Source: RUG754 sp045545455
Lineage (GTDB): Bacteria > Bacillota > Clostridia > Peptostreptococcales > Anaerovoracaceae
NCBI GenBank assembly: GCA_045545455.1
Contig: JAZQAY010000014.1
Span: 1 to 14,844, forward strand
DNA length: 14,844 bases
Direction of reading: 5' to 3'
Shown: positions 4,741-12,362 of the stretch, piece after piece
How positions within the stretch are numbered: the first letter of the stretch is position 1
How the letters are laid out: every line of letters begins with the position of its first letter
Program-made: the position numbers and the translations under genes
Notes under the pieces: model-generated
Told to the model about the DNA's origin: nothing
Database searches by the model: none
Seen by the model: only the letters and a program-made list of their open reading frames with translations

Positions 4741-6102
4741 TTACTTATCTGAGTATGCTATGAAACTGCCTGCCCTGTCGTTGATCATCTCATTGTCCTT
4801 GACAGCAACCTTGCCGTTTACGATAACATAGTCGATTCCCTTGTTGGGAACTGTGAGATCGCCGAATGTAGGTCCGTCCATGATGGTTTCAGGATCAAAG
4901 ATGGTGATATCAGCATCAGCTCCGACGTGTATATCTCCCTTTCTGTGTTCCATATCGAGTCTCTTTGCAGGTTCAAGAGTCATCTTTCTTAAAGCGGTAA
5001 CAAGATCGGTCACCTTATCTTCTCTTACATACTTTCCGAGCACCCTGGGGAAGGTTCCGGCTGCTCTCGGATGTCCGTTTCCATTTGCGATTATACCGTC
5101 GGATGCGATCATTCCATTGGGATTTGCTATTGCAGCTGCTATCTCATCCTCGTTCATAACGAAGGCAACGACAAGCATCTCGGGATGGTTCTTCCTGCAT
5201 TCCTCAAAGGATTCCTTTGTGGCATACTGATACAGATAAGGTTCTGCCGTAAGAAGAATATCGCTGTAAGTCTTATGCCAGCCCTCGAAACAGCCATCAT
5301 CGAATACCGTGGAACCCAAATAAGTTGAAAACGCATTATAAGGGTAAGTGTCATAGTTCAGTCTGGGGTCTTTCTCGATATAACTGTTTATGAGTTCCAG
5401 GGACTCCTTCATCATTCCTAAAGCGGAACAGGAGCTGAGATGTGATATCTGGAATCTTTTTCCTATCTTTGACTGTATATCTGCCATCTCTTCGATCGAA
5501 TCGATGTTTCCAAGACAATCAGATCTGTAATGAGCTGCAATGAGAAGTCTGTCATCATCACTGATGTTCGAAGCCTCGATTATCTCTTCTTCAGTGATCC
5601 CGGGATCATATTCGATGCCAAATGAAATGCCGCAGGCTCCGGCTTCGAGATCCTTCTTTATTGATTCATGGATAGACTTCCTCTGTTCCGGAGTGGACTT
5701 GTCTGAATGCCCAAGTCCAAGTTCAGTCCAGTAGTGGTTATATCCGGAAAGCATCATGTAGTTTATCGGTGAACCGCCCAGTTCCTCTATGGTATCCCGG
5801 AATTCTTTCACCGTCTGATAAAGAGTTCCGCAGTTTCCGCCTACTGCCATTGTAACTCCCTGTTTGAGCATCATGTCGGCTATGCAGAAATGCTTTCCTT
5901 CGTGGAAATCTTCCTCATGCATATGTATATCGATAAATCCGGGTGATACCACGCGGTCTTCTGCATCTATTACGTTTTTAGCTTCCGGTTCGTCTGCTCC
6001 TATATACGCGATCTTGCCGTTTTCGATACCGATATTGCCTTTTACAAGGGCGTTATTTGTATAATCAGGATATTTACCGTTTTTGATCAGAATGTCTAAC
6101 AT
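4741..6102 (-). CDS. N-acyl-D-amino-acid deacylase (D-aminoacylase) family amidohydrolase
   Basis: The ATG at 6102 has AAGGAGG 6 nt upstream and gives 453 residues. A longer in-frame start at 6153 would run through a hairpin and lacks a ribosome binding site. The protein is an amidohydrolase of the D-aminoacylase group (COG3653 type): PGFIDIHMHEEDFHEGKH (54-71) carries H60 and H62, GGNCGT (88-93) the metal-bridging Cys91, AAHYRSD (189-195) His191, QISHLSS (218-224) His221, and IASDGIIANGNGHPRAAGTFPRVLG the catalytic Asp335. All six metal/catalytic positions of characterised D-aminoacylases are present. Family members hydrolyse N-acyl-D-amino acids, and relatives act on D-glutamates or other N-acyl/N-carbamoyl amides. 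HxHEE replaces the usual HxHxD stretch, so the substrate may differ. It follows the M20 gene after 58 nt and precedes the MFS gene. Cytoplasmic: no signal peptide. Confidence 0.88.
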   Translation of the reverse strand: MLDILIKNGKYPDYTNNALVKGNIGIENGKIAYIGADEPEAKNVIDAEDRVVSPGFIDIHMHEEDFHEGKHFCIADMMLKQGVTMAVGGNCGTLYQTVKEFRDTIEELGGSPINYMMLSGYNHYWTELGLGHSDKSTPEQRKSIHESIKKDLEAGACGISFGIEYDPGITEEEIIEASNISDDDRLLIAAHYRSDCLGNIDSIEEMADIQSKIGKRFQISHLSSCSALGMMKESLELINSYIEKDPRLNYDTYPYNAFSTYLGSTVFDDGCFEGWHKTYSDILLTAEPYLYQYATKESFEECRKNHPEMLVVAFVMNEDEIAAAIANPNGMIASDGIIANGNGHPRAAGTFPRVLGKYVREDKVTDLVTALRKMTLEPAKRLDMEHRKGDIHVGADADITIFDPETIMDGPTFGDLTVPNKGIDYVIVNGKVAVKDNEMINDRAGSFIAYSDK

Positions 6103-6123
6103 ACATGCCTCCTTTGAATTCAC

Positions 6124-6149
6124 AAAAAACTTTCCGGAGAAAGTTTTTT
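6124..6149 (-). terminator. A/T-rich hairpin with T-run between the M20 and D-aminoacylase genes
   Basis: An 11-bp inverted repeat, AAAAAACTTTC/GAAAGTTTTTT, surrounds a 4-nt loop and ends in six T on either strand. Only two G-C pairs stabilise the stem, so it may be an inefficient, bidirectional terminator or attenuator lowering expression of the two distal genes. The D-aminoacylase ribosome binding site begins about 10 nt after it. Confidence 0.4.
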
Positions 6150-6160
6150 GCATTTAAATA

Positions 6161-7342
6161 TTACTGATTATTTTTTGCGAAATCAGCCTTCATCTGAGCG
6201 ATCTTTTCTTCATCCGAGAAGATCTTTGCGATGTCGAGGGCTATGAGTCTGGCGCCGGTAGCGATAGCTTCGTGTGCCCTGTCGGTCTTTACCATATCGA
6301 CGAACCCCTTGGTATGGATGGGGATGCCTCTGTCGGTCAGCTGGATAGTAGGGTGGAATGCAGGGCACTGGAAGGATACGTTTCCGATATCCGATGAACC
6401 GAAAAGCGCATCGGGATCAGCGTTCTCTTCGATACCGAGTTCATCGAAGACCTCTCTGATGCAGGCAACTCCCGTGTCGTTTATTACGAGGTTGTCATAT
6501 GACTGTGCGGTGGGATACATATCCCAGGTGCAGCCCGTCATTAGGCAGGCGCCGTCAGCCATCTTCTTAACTTTTTCATTGAGTTCATTGAGATATCTTC
6601 TGTCAGCAGCTCTTGTGTAGAGTTCGTATGAAGCCTCATCGGGAACTACGTTGGGAGCAGCTCCGCCGTTTCTGTAAATGCCGTGCATCCTTACATCAGG
6701 AGTCACGTGCTGTCTCATGCAGTCAACAGCATGTACGAAAAGCTGGGCTGCGTTAAGAGCGTTTATGCCTTCCCAGGGAGCAGCTGCGCCGTGAGCGGCT
6801 TTTCCGTGGAAGTTGAACATATATGAGTCAAGAGCGAGAAGCGTGCAGTAAGGCTTGTTGCTGTCATCAAGATGTACCATCATGGCGAAATCATAGCCCT
6901 TGAACACACCCTGCTTTACCATGGTGCACTTGGCACCGTCCTCCTCTTCATTAGGAGTTCCGATGACGTGAACATCTGTATCAAGTTCGTCCTGTAAATC
7001 CTTAAGAGCAAGTCCCGCAAGGATAGAAATAGATGCGGAAACGCAGTGTCCGCACGCGTGTCCGATTTCAGGAAGAGCATCGTACTCGGTAAGTATCGCT
7101 GCCTTGTATTTATGATCGTTTGATCCGTAAACTGCCTTGAACGATGTTTCGATACCGGCAAAAGGATATTCCACTTCATAGCCATGTGATCTTAACAGCT
7201 CTACAAGTTTCTGAGAAGATCTGAATTCATGTGCCGATACTTCAGGATGGTCAGCCAGATCATCGTTGCAGGCGATGAGTTCCTGATGATTCTCTCCAAT
7301 AGCCTTAAAAATCTTCTCTTTCAATGCTTCATAATTTGCCAT
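6161..7342 (-). CDS. M20 family amidohydrolase/metallopeptidase (AbgB-like)
   Basis: The 393-residue protein has the M20D two-domain layout: HPEVSAHE (32-39), ILTEYDALPEIGHACGH (83-99) with metal-binding His and Cys, and GTPNEEEDGAK (128-138) carrying the catalytic Glu. VHLDD with His158 follows, then the lid/dimerisation domain, starting at FHGKAAHGAAAPWEGINAL (178-196). HACGH with a cysteine ligand is characteristic of amidohydrolases that deacylate N-acyl amino acids or cleave p-aminobenzoyl-glutamate (AbgB) and similar amides, rather than true exopeptidases. The ATG at 7342 has GGAGG 6 nt upstream and overlaps the 3' end of the MBL gene by 14 nt, indicating tight co-transcription. No signal peptide, so cytoplasmic. 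The substrate is unknown. Pairing with a D-aminoacylase-like enzyme suggests stereochemically or chemically complementary amide hydrolysis. Confidence 0.9.
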   Translation of the reverse strand: MANYEALKEKIFKAIGENHQELIACNDDLADHPEVSAHEFRSSQKLVELLRSHGYEVEYPFAGIETSFKAVYGSNDHKYKAAILTEYDALPEIGHACGHCVSASISILAGLALKDLQDELDTDVHVIGTPNEEEDGAKCTMVKQGVFKGYDFAMMVHLDDSNKPYCTLLALDSYMFNFHGKAAHGAAAPWEGINALNAAQLFVHAVDCMRQHVTPDVRMHGIYRNGGAAPNVVPDEASYELYTRAADRRYLNELNEKVKKMADGACLMTGCTWDMYPTAQSYDNLVINDTGVACIREVFDELGIEENADPDALFGSSDIGNVSFQCPAFHPTIQLTDRGIPIHTKGFVDMVKTDRAHEAIATGARLIALDIAKIFSDEEKIAQMKADFAKNNQ

Positions 7343-8276
7343 CTTCTTCCTCCATTTCTTTCCTTACTAGTTTTATTGTTATCATTGTATTCAAATGGTA
7401 AGCGTCATATGGATGTGCTGCCCTCAGGCCCTCTTCCCAATAGAAGACATCATGCATATCTGAGATCTCACTGTCCGTCATTCCCTTTCTGATGCATTTG
7501 GATATCAGCCCTCTCTCCCATTTAGCTTCGTCTATGTATTCTTCGAAGTATTTATCGTTATAGTATTCCGGAATGATTCCGTAGTGCATGGATATGAGTC
7601 TCTTAGCTCCAAGTCTGGACATCCTTTCAGCTGCTTCCAGCGACTGTCTGAATGATTTGAGAACCGATACACTCATCTTGCCGGGTCCTTCGTACTGTCC
7701 GATACTTTCGCTTAAGAACAGGACCTTCATAGGCTCTATCATGTATGAAGCTGAGCAGTCTGTATGTCCCTTGGCTTCATAGAACACGGCACTTATGTCT
7801 CCAAGCGATATTTTATCCCCGTCTTCCATTACGACATCGATCCTGAGTCCATCCGTCTTGACAGGTCCGAAATCAGCGCCGTAAAGGTCAGTGGCATTAT
7901 CTCCCAGCTCCCTCATCGTCTGTTTGGCAGGTTCCGAACTGAAGACCTGAATAGCTTTTTTGTCTCCGCAGACTTTCACTTCAGGCCACTCATCTATGAT
8001 ATATGGCAGAGCGCCTATGTGATCGTAATGAGTATGTGACATCAGAACGTAATCGAGAGTCTTCCCCCTCGGATCCAGGAGCTCATGAATATTAGATATG
8101 AGTTCCCTGCTGAAACAAGCCATACCGCAGTCCAGTATAACCGTCTTTTCAGAACCGATGATGAGATACGTCTCGCAGCCATTGCCGCCGGTCACCCTAT
8201 ATATAGGTTCAGGGACATCGAACCTGTCGTGTCCCTGAAAATTTTCGTAATATCCGTTATCTTTTGGTATTATCAT
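7329..8276 (-). CDS. Metallo-beta-lactamase-fold hydrolase
   Basis: The 315-residue protein has the MBL-fold signature MSHTHYDHIGALP (79-91; His81, His83, Asp85, His86), a third-motif GHTDCSASY (170-178, His171) and the last ligand in SMHYG (229-233, His231). The usual bridging Asp motif is LFLSESIG (187-194), so Glu190 stands where Asp is standard. The C-terminal 70 residues are helical (EEYIDEAKWERGLISKCIRKGM). No signal peptide. These enzymes are hydrolases or oxygen-dependent redox proteins; without a flavodoxin domain here a hydrolase is likelier, perhaps an amidase, lactonase or thioesterase. It starts 8 nt after the stop of the coiled-coil gene with no good Shine-Dalgarno, so it may be translated by coupling. 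Its 3' end overlaps the M20 gene by 14 nt. Exact substrate unknown. Confidence 0.88.
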   Translation of the reverse strand: MIIPKDNGYYENFQGHDRFDVPEPIYRVTGGNGCETYLIIGSEKTVILDCGMACFSRELISNIHELLDPRGKTLDYVLMSHTHYDHIGALPYIIDEWPEVKVCGDKKAIQVFSSEPAKQTMRELGDNATDLYGADFGPVKTDGLRIDVVMEDGDKISLGDISAVFYEAKGHTDCSASYMIEPMKVLFLSESIGQYEGPGKMSVSVLKSFRQSLEAAERMSRLGAKRLISMHYGIIPEYYNDKYFEEYIDEAKWERGLISKCIRKGMTDSEISDMHDVFYWEEGLRAAHPYDAYHLNTMITIKLVRKEMEEEDGKL

Positions 8277-8284
8277 AATCTAGG

Positions 8285-8830
8285 TCATTCGGCTTCGTCT
8301 TCATTCTGGGTCTTATAAGCAAGGCTTCTGATCTCTTCACGGTTTTCTGTAAGAGTATCATTTATAGCCGTAAAAGTATGCTCCAGATTGGTATACATCT
8401 CGCCGAAGTATTTCATGTTTAACTCATCCATTTTCTGCTGCATTCCGTAAAGCATGCGGTCTACATAGTCATAGGTCTTCATCTTCAGGACCTTGGAATT
8501 TATCTTGGCATCGTTGACTATGTCTTCGCCCTTCTTCATGGCGCGTCTCGTTATCTCATCGGAATCCACAAGGAAATCAGCCTGTTTCTTAGCCTCTCTC
8601 AGCATTCTTTCGTACTCGGATTTCCCTTCCATGAGTATCCTGTCACGCTCATCTATTATCCATTTTGCCTGCTGCATGTCGTCAGGAAGCGCCAGCCTGA
8701 TATCCTTGATTATCCCAAAGATATCTTCTGTTTCCAGTACGATCTTATTTGTCAGAGGGACTGATGTTGCTCCCTCCAGCAGGTCTTCCAACTCATCCAG
8801 TAAGTCAAGAACTTTCGTCGTATCTTCCAT
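8285..8830 (-). CDS. Conserved coiled-coil protein of the coaD operon
   Basis: The 181-residue protein is highly charged and almost entirely helical, with no signal peptide, membrane segment or nucleotide-binding motif. Its central part (about 55-115) has heptad-like EYERMLREAKKQADFLVDS and GEDIVNDAKINSKV stretches. Such proteins sit next to coaD in many Clostridia and are often labelled ATPase or V-type subunit H only because of coiled-coil similarity to ATP synthase stator subunits; no such function is supported here. The N-terminus (LDLLDELEDLLEGATSVPLTNK) and the IIKDIRLALPDDMQQAKWI block (40-58) are the family-like parts as I recall them. It follows coaD by 22 nt, with AAGGAAG 10 nt before its ATG. 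Division or envelope scaffolding (DivIVA-like) is possible but unproven. Confidence 0.82.
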   Translation of the reverse strand: MEDTTKVLDLLDELEDLLEGATSVPLTNKIVLETEDIFGIIKDIRLALPDDMQQAKWIIDERDRILMEGKSEYERMLREAKKQADFLVDSDEITRRAMKKGEDIVNDAKINSKVLKMKTYDYVDRMLYGMQQKMDELNMKYFGEMYTNLEHTFTAINDTLTENREEIRSLAYKTQNEDEAE

Positions 8831-8852
8831 TTTGATCCAGCTTCCTTTCGAA

Positions 8853-9341
8853 CTATTTCAGATTTAATTTGGACCTCATGGTCTTAAGCACGTGGTCCGG
8901 TACAAGCATGGAACCGTCTCCTCCAAGGGAAACGACCTGCCTGGCCATGGTGGAACTGATGAAGGAATATCTGGCGTCCGCTATGATATATACAGTTTCA
9001 GCCTTGCCTTCATAGAGGTGTTTATGCAGCTGATCCATGGAATACTCATCATCAAAATCAGCGGTGTTCCTCAAGCCTCTCACTACTGCATTGAATCCGT
9101 TATTGAGAACGAAATCAGCCAGAAGTCCTTCGCATTTGTCCACGGTTACGTTAGGCATATCCTTAATGACTTCCTTTATCATATCCACCCTCTCTTCAAA
9201 GGTGAACATGGATTTCTTCTCAAGATTAACGGTCACACCTATGACAAGCTCATCAAAAATCCTCGATGCCCTTTCTATGATATCCAGGTGTCCCAGCGTC
9301 ATGGGATCAAATGAACCGGCATAAAGCGCTTTAGTATGCAT
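8853..9341 (-). CDS. coaD: Phosphopantetheine adenylyltransferase
   Basis: The ATG at 9341 is chosen because GGAGG lies 6 nt upstream and gives the usual 162 residues starting ALYAGSFDPMTLGHLDII. The in-frame ATG at 9362 lacks a site. CoaD transfers AMP from ATP to 4'-phosphopantetheine to make dephospho-CoA, the fourth step of CoA synthesis, in the cytosol. Visible motifs are the nucleotidyltransferase TLGH (15-18, His18), RGLRN (88-92) and SFISSTMAR (126-134), the second ATP-binding block. The helix after RGLRN reads DFDDEYSMDQLHKHL (95-109), where most CoaDs have a YE-QMA-MN pattern. This is a noticeable divergence in the phosphopantetheine-binding region, although the rest is orthodox. 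It follows rsmD by 35 nt, as in many Bacillota. Confidence 0.96.
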   Translation of the reverse strand: MHTKALYAGSFDPMTLGHLDIIERASRIFDELVIGVTVNLEKKSMFTFEERVDMIKEVIKDMPNVTVDKCEGLLADFVLNNGFNAVVRGLRNTADFDDEYSMDQLHKHLYEGKAETVYIIADARYSFISSTMARQVVSLGGDGSMLVPDHVLKTMRSKLNLK

Positions 9342-9376
9342 GTCATACCTCCATAATCCCAATTATTTTACCATAA

Positions 9377-9940
9377 TTATGCATTTTTGTAAAGATTACA
9401 ATAAACAGAAAGGGTTATGGTGCCGTAATTTCTGTCCTTAAGTTTGGAAAAGCCCTCTAATTCATCCGGAAACTCGTCCTCTCTTTTGTGTTCGGCAACG
9501 ATTATCCCGTCTTCAGACAAAAGATCCAGTTCTCTTATCAGTTCAAAGCATTTCCCGTACAGGCCTTTTTTATACGGAGGATCCAGCAGGAACACGTCGG
9601 CTTTATCTCCGCTTTCACTGATCCTCATGAGACATTTTTCAAAGTCTCCGGCTACAAGTTCAGACCACTCCTCTGCCCTGCAGTTTGCGATATTCTGCTT
9701 TATCAGCCTTATGCTTTCCCTGTTGTTGTCGCAGAACCAGCACTTTTCAGCTCCCCTGGAAAGCGCTTCAAGGCCCAGATTCCCTGTGCCTGAAAAAAGA
9801 TCCACGCACACTGAATCATATATCCTCTGCCCTATTATGCTGAACATTGCTTCCTTCACCTTTTCTGTGGTGGGCCTTATGTCGTAACCCGAGGGCATCT
9901 CTATTTTTCTTCCTTTGAAATCACCTGTTATTATTCTCAT
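9377..9940 (-). CDS. rsmD: 16S rRNA (guanine(966)-N2)-methyltransferase
   Basis: The 187-residue protein starts MRIITGDFKGRKIEMP, as RsmD proteins do. It contains IRPTTEKVKEAMFSII (21-36), SAM-binding DLFSGTGNLGLEALSRGA (47-64), and the N2-methyltransferase DPPY (120-123). It methylates G966 of 16S rRNA in the assembled small subunit. It lies 18 nt after recG and 35 nt before coaD, the canonical clustering in Bacillota. GGGAAG about 9 nt before the ATG serves as ribosome binding site. Length and motifs are complete. Confidence 0.96.
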   Translation of the reverse strand: MRIITGDFKGRKIEMPSGYDIRPTTEKVKEAMFSIIGQRIYDSVCVDLFSGTGNLGLEALSRGAEKCWFCDNNRESIRLIKQNIANCRAEEWSELVAGDFEKCLMRISESGDKADVFLLDPPYKKGLYGKCFELIRELDLLSEDGIIVAEHKREDEFPDELEGFSKLKDRNYGTITLSVYCNLYKNA

Positions 9941-9958
9941 AAGTATTCTTCCCGATCA

Positions 9959-12004
9959 TCACAGACTCAGGCTGATCTTGTCTCCGAACATCATCTTTAT
10001 CCTGTCCCTGAGTTCCAGGTCCTCCGGCTCCGAAAGTCCGGGATCTCTGTCTATGATATCTTCCGCTATAACTCTTACTTTATTCAATACGTCAACATTT
10101 TTAACGAGGTCCGCTATCCCAAGCTCGGGTATACCGTGCTGCCTGGTCCCGAAGATCTCACCCGGTCCCCTGAGTTTAAGGTCTTCTTCAGCTATCACGA
10201 ATCCATCAGTTGTGGATACCATGATGTTGTTTCTCTTTTCTGCAACTTCACCTTTGGAACCGCTGACCAGTATGCAGTATGACTGCTCTTCACCTCTTCC
10301 GACACGGCCTCTCAACTGATGGAGCTGGGCAAGCCCGAAGCGCTCACAGTTCTCTATGACCATCACAGTAGCATTTGGAACGTCTATGCCTACTTCTATC
10401 ACAACAGTGGATACAAGTACGTCTATATCTCCGTTTTTAAAGGAAAGCATGATATCATCCTTTTCCTTAGGTTTCATGCCTCCGTGGACCAGTCCTATCC
10501 TGAGTTCAGGATATCTTGGTACGAGTTCATCATAGATCTCTTCGGCGGACCTGACCTTTATGGAATCCGATTCCTCGATGAGTGGGGCCACCACGTAAGC
10601 CTGCCTTCCCGCCTTGACTTTATCTCTTACAAAATCATATATCTTGCTTCTGGACTCTTCATATCTCAGAAACGTCCTTATGGGTTTCCTTCCCTTAGGC
10701 AAAGTATCGATAACTGATATATCCAGATCACCGAAGAGTATAACAGCCAGTGTCCTGGGTATCGGAGTAGCCGTCATTACCAGAACGTTGGGATCCTTTC
10801 CTTTCCCGGTGAGGAGGTTCCTCTGCTCCACGCCGAATCTGTGCTGTTCATCTGTGACCACCAGTCCCAGATCCCTGAATTCAACGTCCGGCTGGATTAT
10901 GGCATGAGTACCGACAAGTATCTGTATGCTCCCTGTCTTAAGATCTTCCAGGAGTTCTCTTCGCTCTCTTGCTTTCATGCTTCCCGACAGAAGTTCACAG
11001 CGCACTCCCAAAGGTTCAAAATCCTTTTTTAAGGTATCGATATGCTGTCTTGCCAGCAATTCCGTAGGAGCCATCATGACAGCCTGATAACCACATTTAA
11101 CGGTCTTATACATGGCAAGTTCGGCTACGACAGTCTTGCCGGATCCGACGTCTCCCTGTACAAGTCTGTTCATGGGGCGCTGGTCTTCCAGATCCGTCTC
11201 TATTTCCTGATATGCACGCTTCTGACCCGCAGTCAGTTCAAACTTCATATTACTCAGGAATTCATCAACGCCGACACTGCTGTCCAGCTGAATACCCTTC
11301 TGAAAGGTCTTTACGCCCTTCTTTATGTAGAAAAGCCCCGTCTGCAGTATCAGTAGTTCTTCGAATATGAGCCTGTATCTTCCCTCCAGCACCTTCCTTT
11401 CTTCAGAAGGAAAATGGATATTCGTTACGGCGTATGCCGGAGGACAGAGATTGTTGTCATCAACGATTTCCGGAGGAAGCCACTCCCTTATGAGCCCGTG
11501 ATAAGGCTGAGCCATGAGCTGAAGGCTCCTCATCTGTCCCTGAGAAAGTCCCTCCGTAAGCGGATATACCGGAAACAGTCCCCTGATGTCATCCTTGTCT
11601 CCCGTCTTATGGAACTCGGGATGGATCATCTGGCGCCTTCCGTTGTTCAGAGTTATCTTTCCGTAAAGGGTCAGTGCCTGCCCGGAGAAAAAGTACCCAG
11701 CCAGATACTTCGCATTAAAAAACACAAGCTCAAGATTGCCGGTCGAGTCTTCCACCAGCACCTTGAGCGGGGCTTTTTTGTTATATGGGCTGCCCTGAAG
11801 CTTTTTTGACACCACAATGACCTCCAGAAGCACGTCTGTGTTTTCAGGAGCGTTCATTATGTATGATACTGTTCTTCTGTCCTCATATTTTCTGGGGAAG
11901 GTATATATAAGGTCCTTGACTGTCCTTATGTTCATCCTTTCAAGGATCTCACTTCGCTTGCTTCCCACTCCCTTCAGGACCTGTACGCTGTCTGTGAGCT
12001 TCAC
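9959..12004 (-). CDS. recG: ATP-dependent DNA helicase RecG
   Basis: At 681 residues it has the normal RecG length and layout: an N-terminal wedge/OB-fold domain (about 1-240), then helicase domains with motif I GDVGSGKT (284-291), Ia MAPTELLARQH (311-321), II DEQH (385-388), III TATPIPRTLA (411-420) and VI QLRGRVGRG (563-571). RecG remodels stalled replication forks and Holliday junctions. The start codon is GTG at 12004; it overlaps the upstream TGA as GTGA, with GAGGG 7 nt upstream, so translation is coupled to the Asp23-like gene. No truncation is visible. Confidence 0.97.
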   Translation of the reverse strand: MKLTDSVQVLKGVGSKRSEILERMNIRTVKDLIYTFPRKYEDRRTVSYIMNAPENTDVLLEVIVVSKKLQGSPYNKKAPLKVLVEDSTGNLELVFFNAKYLAGYFFSGQALTLYGKITLNNGRRQMIHPEFHKTGDKDDIRGLFPVYPLTEGLSQGQMRSLQLMAQPYHGLIREWLPPEIVDDNNLCPPAYAVTNIHFPSEERKVLEGRYRLIFEELLILQTGLFYIKKGVKTFQKGIQLDSSVGVDEFLSNMKFELTAGQKRAYQEIETDLEDQRPMNRLVQGDVGSGKTVVAELAMYKTVKCGYQAVMMAPTELLARQHIDTLKKDFEPLGVRCELLSGSMKARERRELLEDLKTGSIQILVGTHAIIQPDVEFRDLGLVVTDEQHRFGVEQRNLLTGKGKDPNVLVMTATPIPRTLAVILFGDLDISVIDTLPKGRKPIRTFLRYEESRSKIYDFVRDKVKAGRQAYVVAPLIEESDSIKVRSAEEIYDELVPRYPELRIGLVHGGMKPKEKDDIMLSFKNGDIDVLVSTVVIEVGIDVPNATVMVIENCERFGLAQLHQLRGRVGRGEEQSYCILVSGSKGEVAEKRNNIMVSTTDGFVIAEEDLKLRGPGEIFGTRQHGIPELGIADLVKNVDVLNKVRVIAEDIIDRDPGLSEPEDLELRDRIKMMFGDKISLSL

Positions 12005-12345
12005 CTGATGACCCTCGTCTTTTCATGATCCACCTTAAAGGTCTTCCTGGCCTTGATAGCTACGATCTTCATAACTGCACGCACAGGCTTTCCCAGTTTG
12101 ATGGATCTGATATTCTTTTCCAGATAATCCATGACCGTCATGGATGAAAAGATCATGCTTGTACCGAACTTGTGGACAACGTGGAATTCGACCCTTATCT
12201 CCTCATCTGTCTCCTCCACTTCGATGTTCTTTCTCTCCAGTGCAAGGCTGTCCCTTCCGTTCGTAAGAGCGAGGGCTTCCCTGACGAGTTTCTCAAAAAC
12301 GTTGTCGGATATTTTTATTTTTCCGTATTCATTGATCTTTTCCAT
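12001..12345 (-). CDS. Asp23/Gls24 family protein (YloU-like)
   Basis: The 114-residue protein begins EYGKIKISDNVFEKLVREAL, the usual opening of Asp23/Gls24 domains, and has the family's later beta-alpha layout (EVEETDEEIRVEFHVVHKFGTS, then a helix MTVMDYLEKNI, then AVMKIVAIKA). Such proteins associate with the membrane or envelope; YloU-type members sit upstream of recG in Bacillota, usually with the kinase-like yloV between. Here yloV is absent and the stop codon overlaps the recG GTG. The ATG has no Shine-Dalgarno but lies 6 nt after a TGATATAAT box, suggesting a leaderless start. Sequence identity to Asp23 is modest, so the family call rests partly on position. Confidence 0.72.
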   Translation of the reverse strand: MEKINEYGKIKISDNVFEKLVREALALTNGRDSLALERKNIEVEETDEEIRVEFHVVHKFGTSMIFSSMTVMDYLEKNIRSIKLGKPVRAVMKIVAIKARKTFKVDHEKTRVIR

Positions 12346-12351
12346 GAGACT

Positions 12352-12360
12352 ATTATATCA
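12352..12360 (-). promoter_or_regulatory. Extended -10 promoter for the asp23-like-recG-rsmD-coaD block
   Basis: The minus strand reads TGATATAAT, a perfect TATAAT (12352-12357) with the TGn extension. No good -35 is present at 16-18 nt, which is compatible with an extended -10 promoter. Initiation 7 nt downstream would fall on or beside the A of the ATG at 12345. It overlaps the stop codon region of the upstream DHHW gene. Confidence 0.55.
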
Positions 12361-12362
12361 CA

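Noticed and set aside
6103..6153. N-terminal extension of the D-aminoacylase-like gene to 6153
   Set aside because: The extra 17 codons run through a hairpin and the AAGGAGG site that serves the ATG at 6102, where the family N-terminus begins.
9342..9376. TGGTAAAAT-like box in the rsmD-coaD gap as a coaD promoter
   Set aside because: No -35 is visible, the gap is short and AT-rich, and the operon context makes a separate promoter unnecessary.
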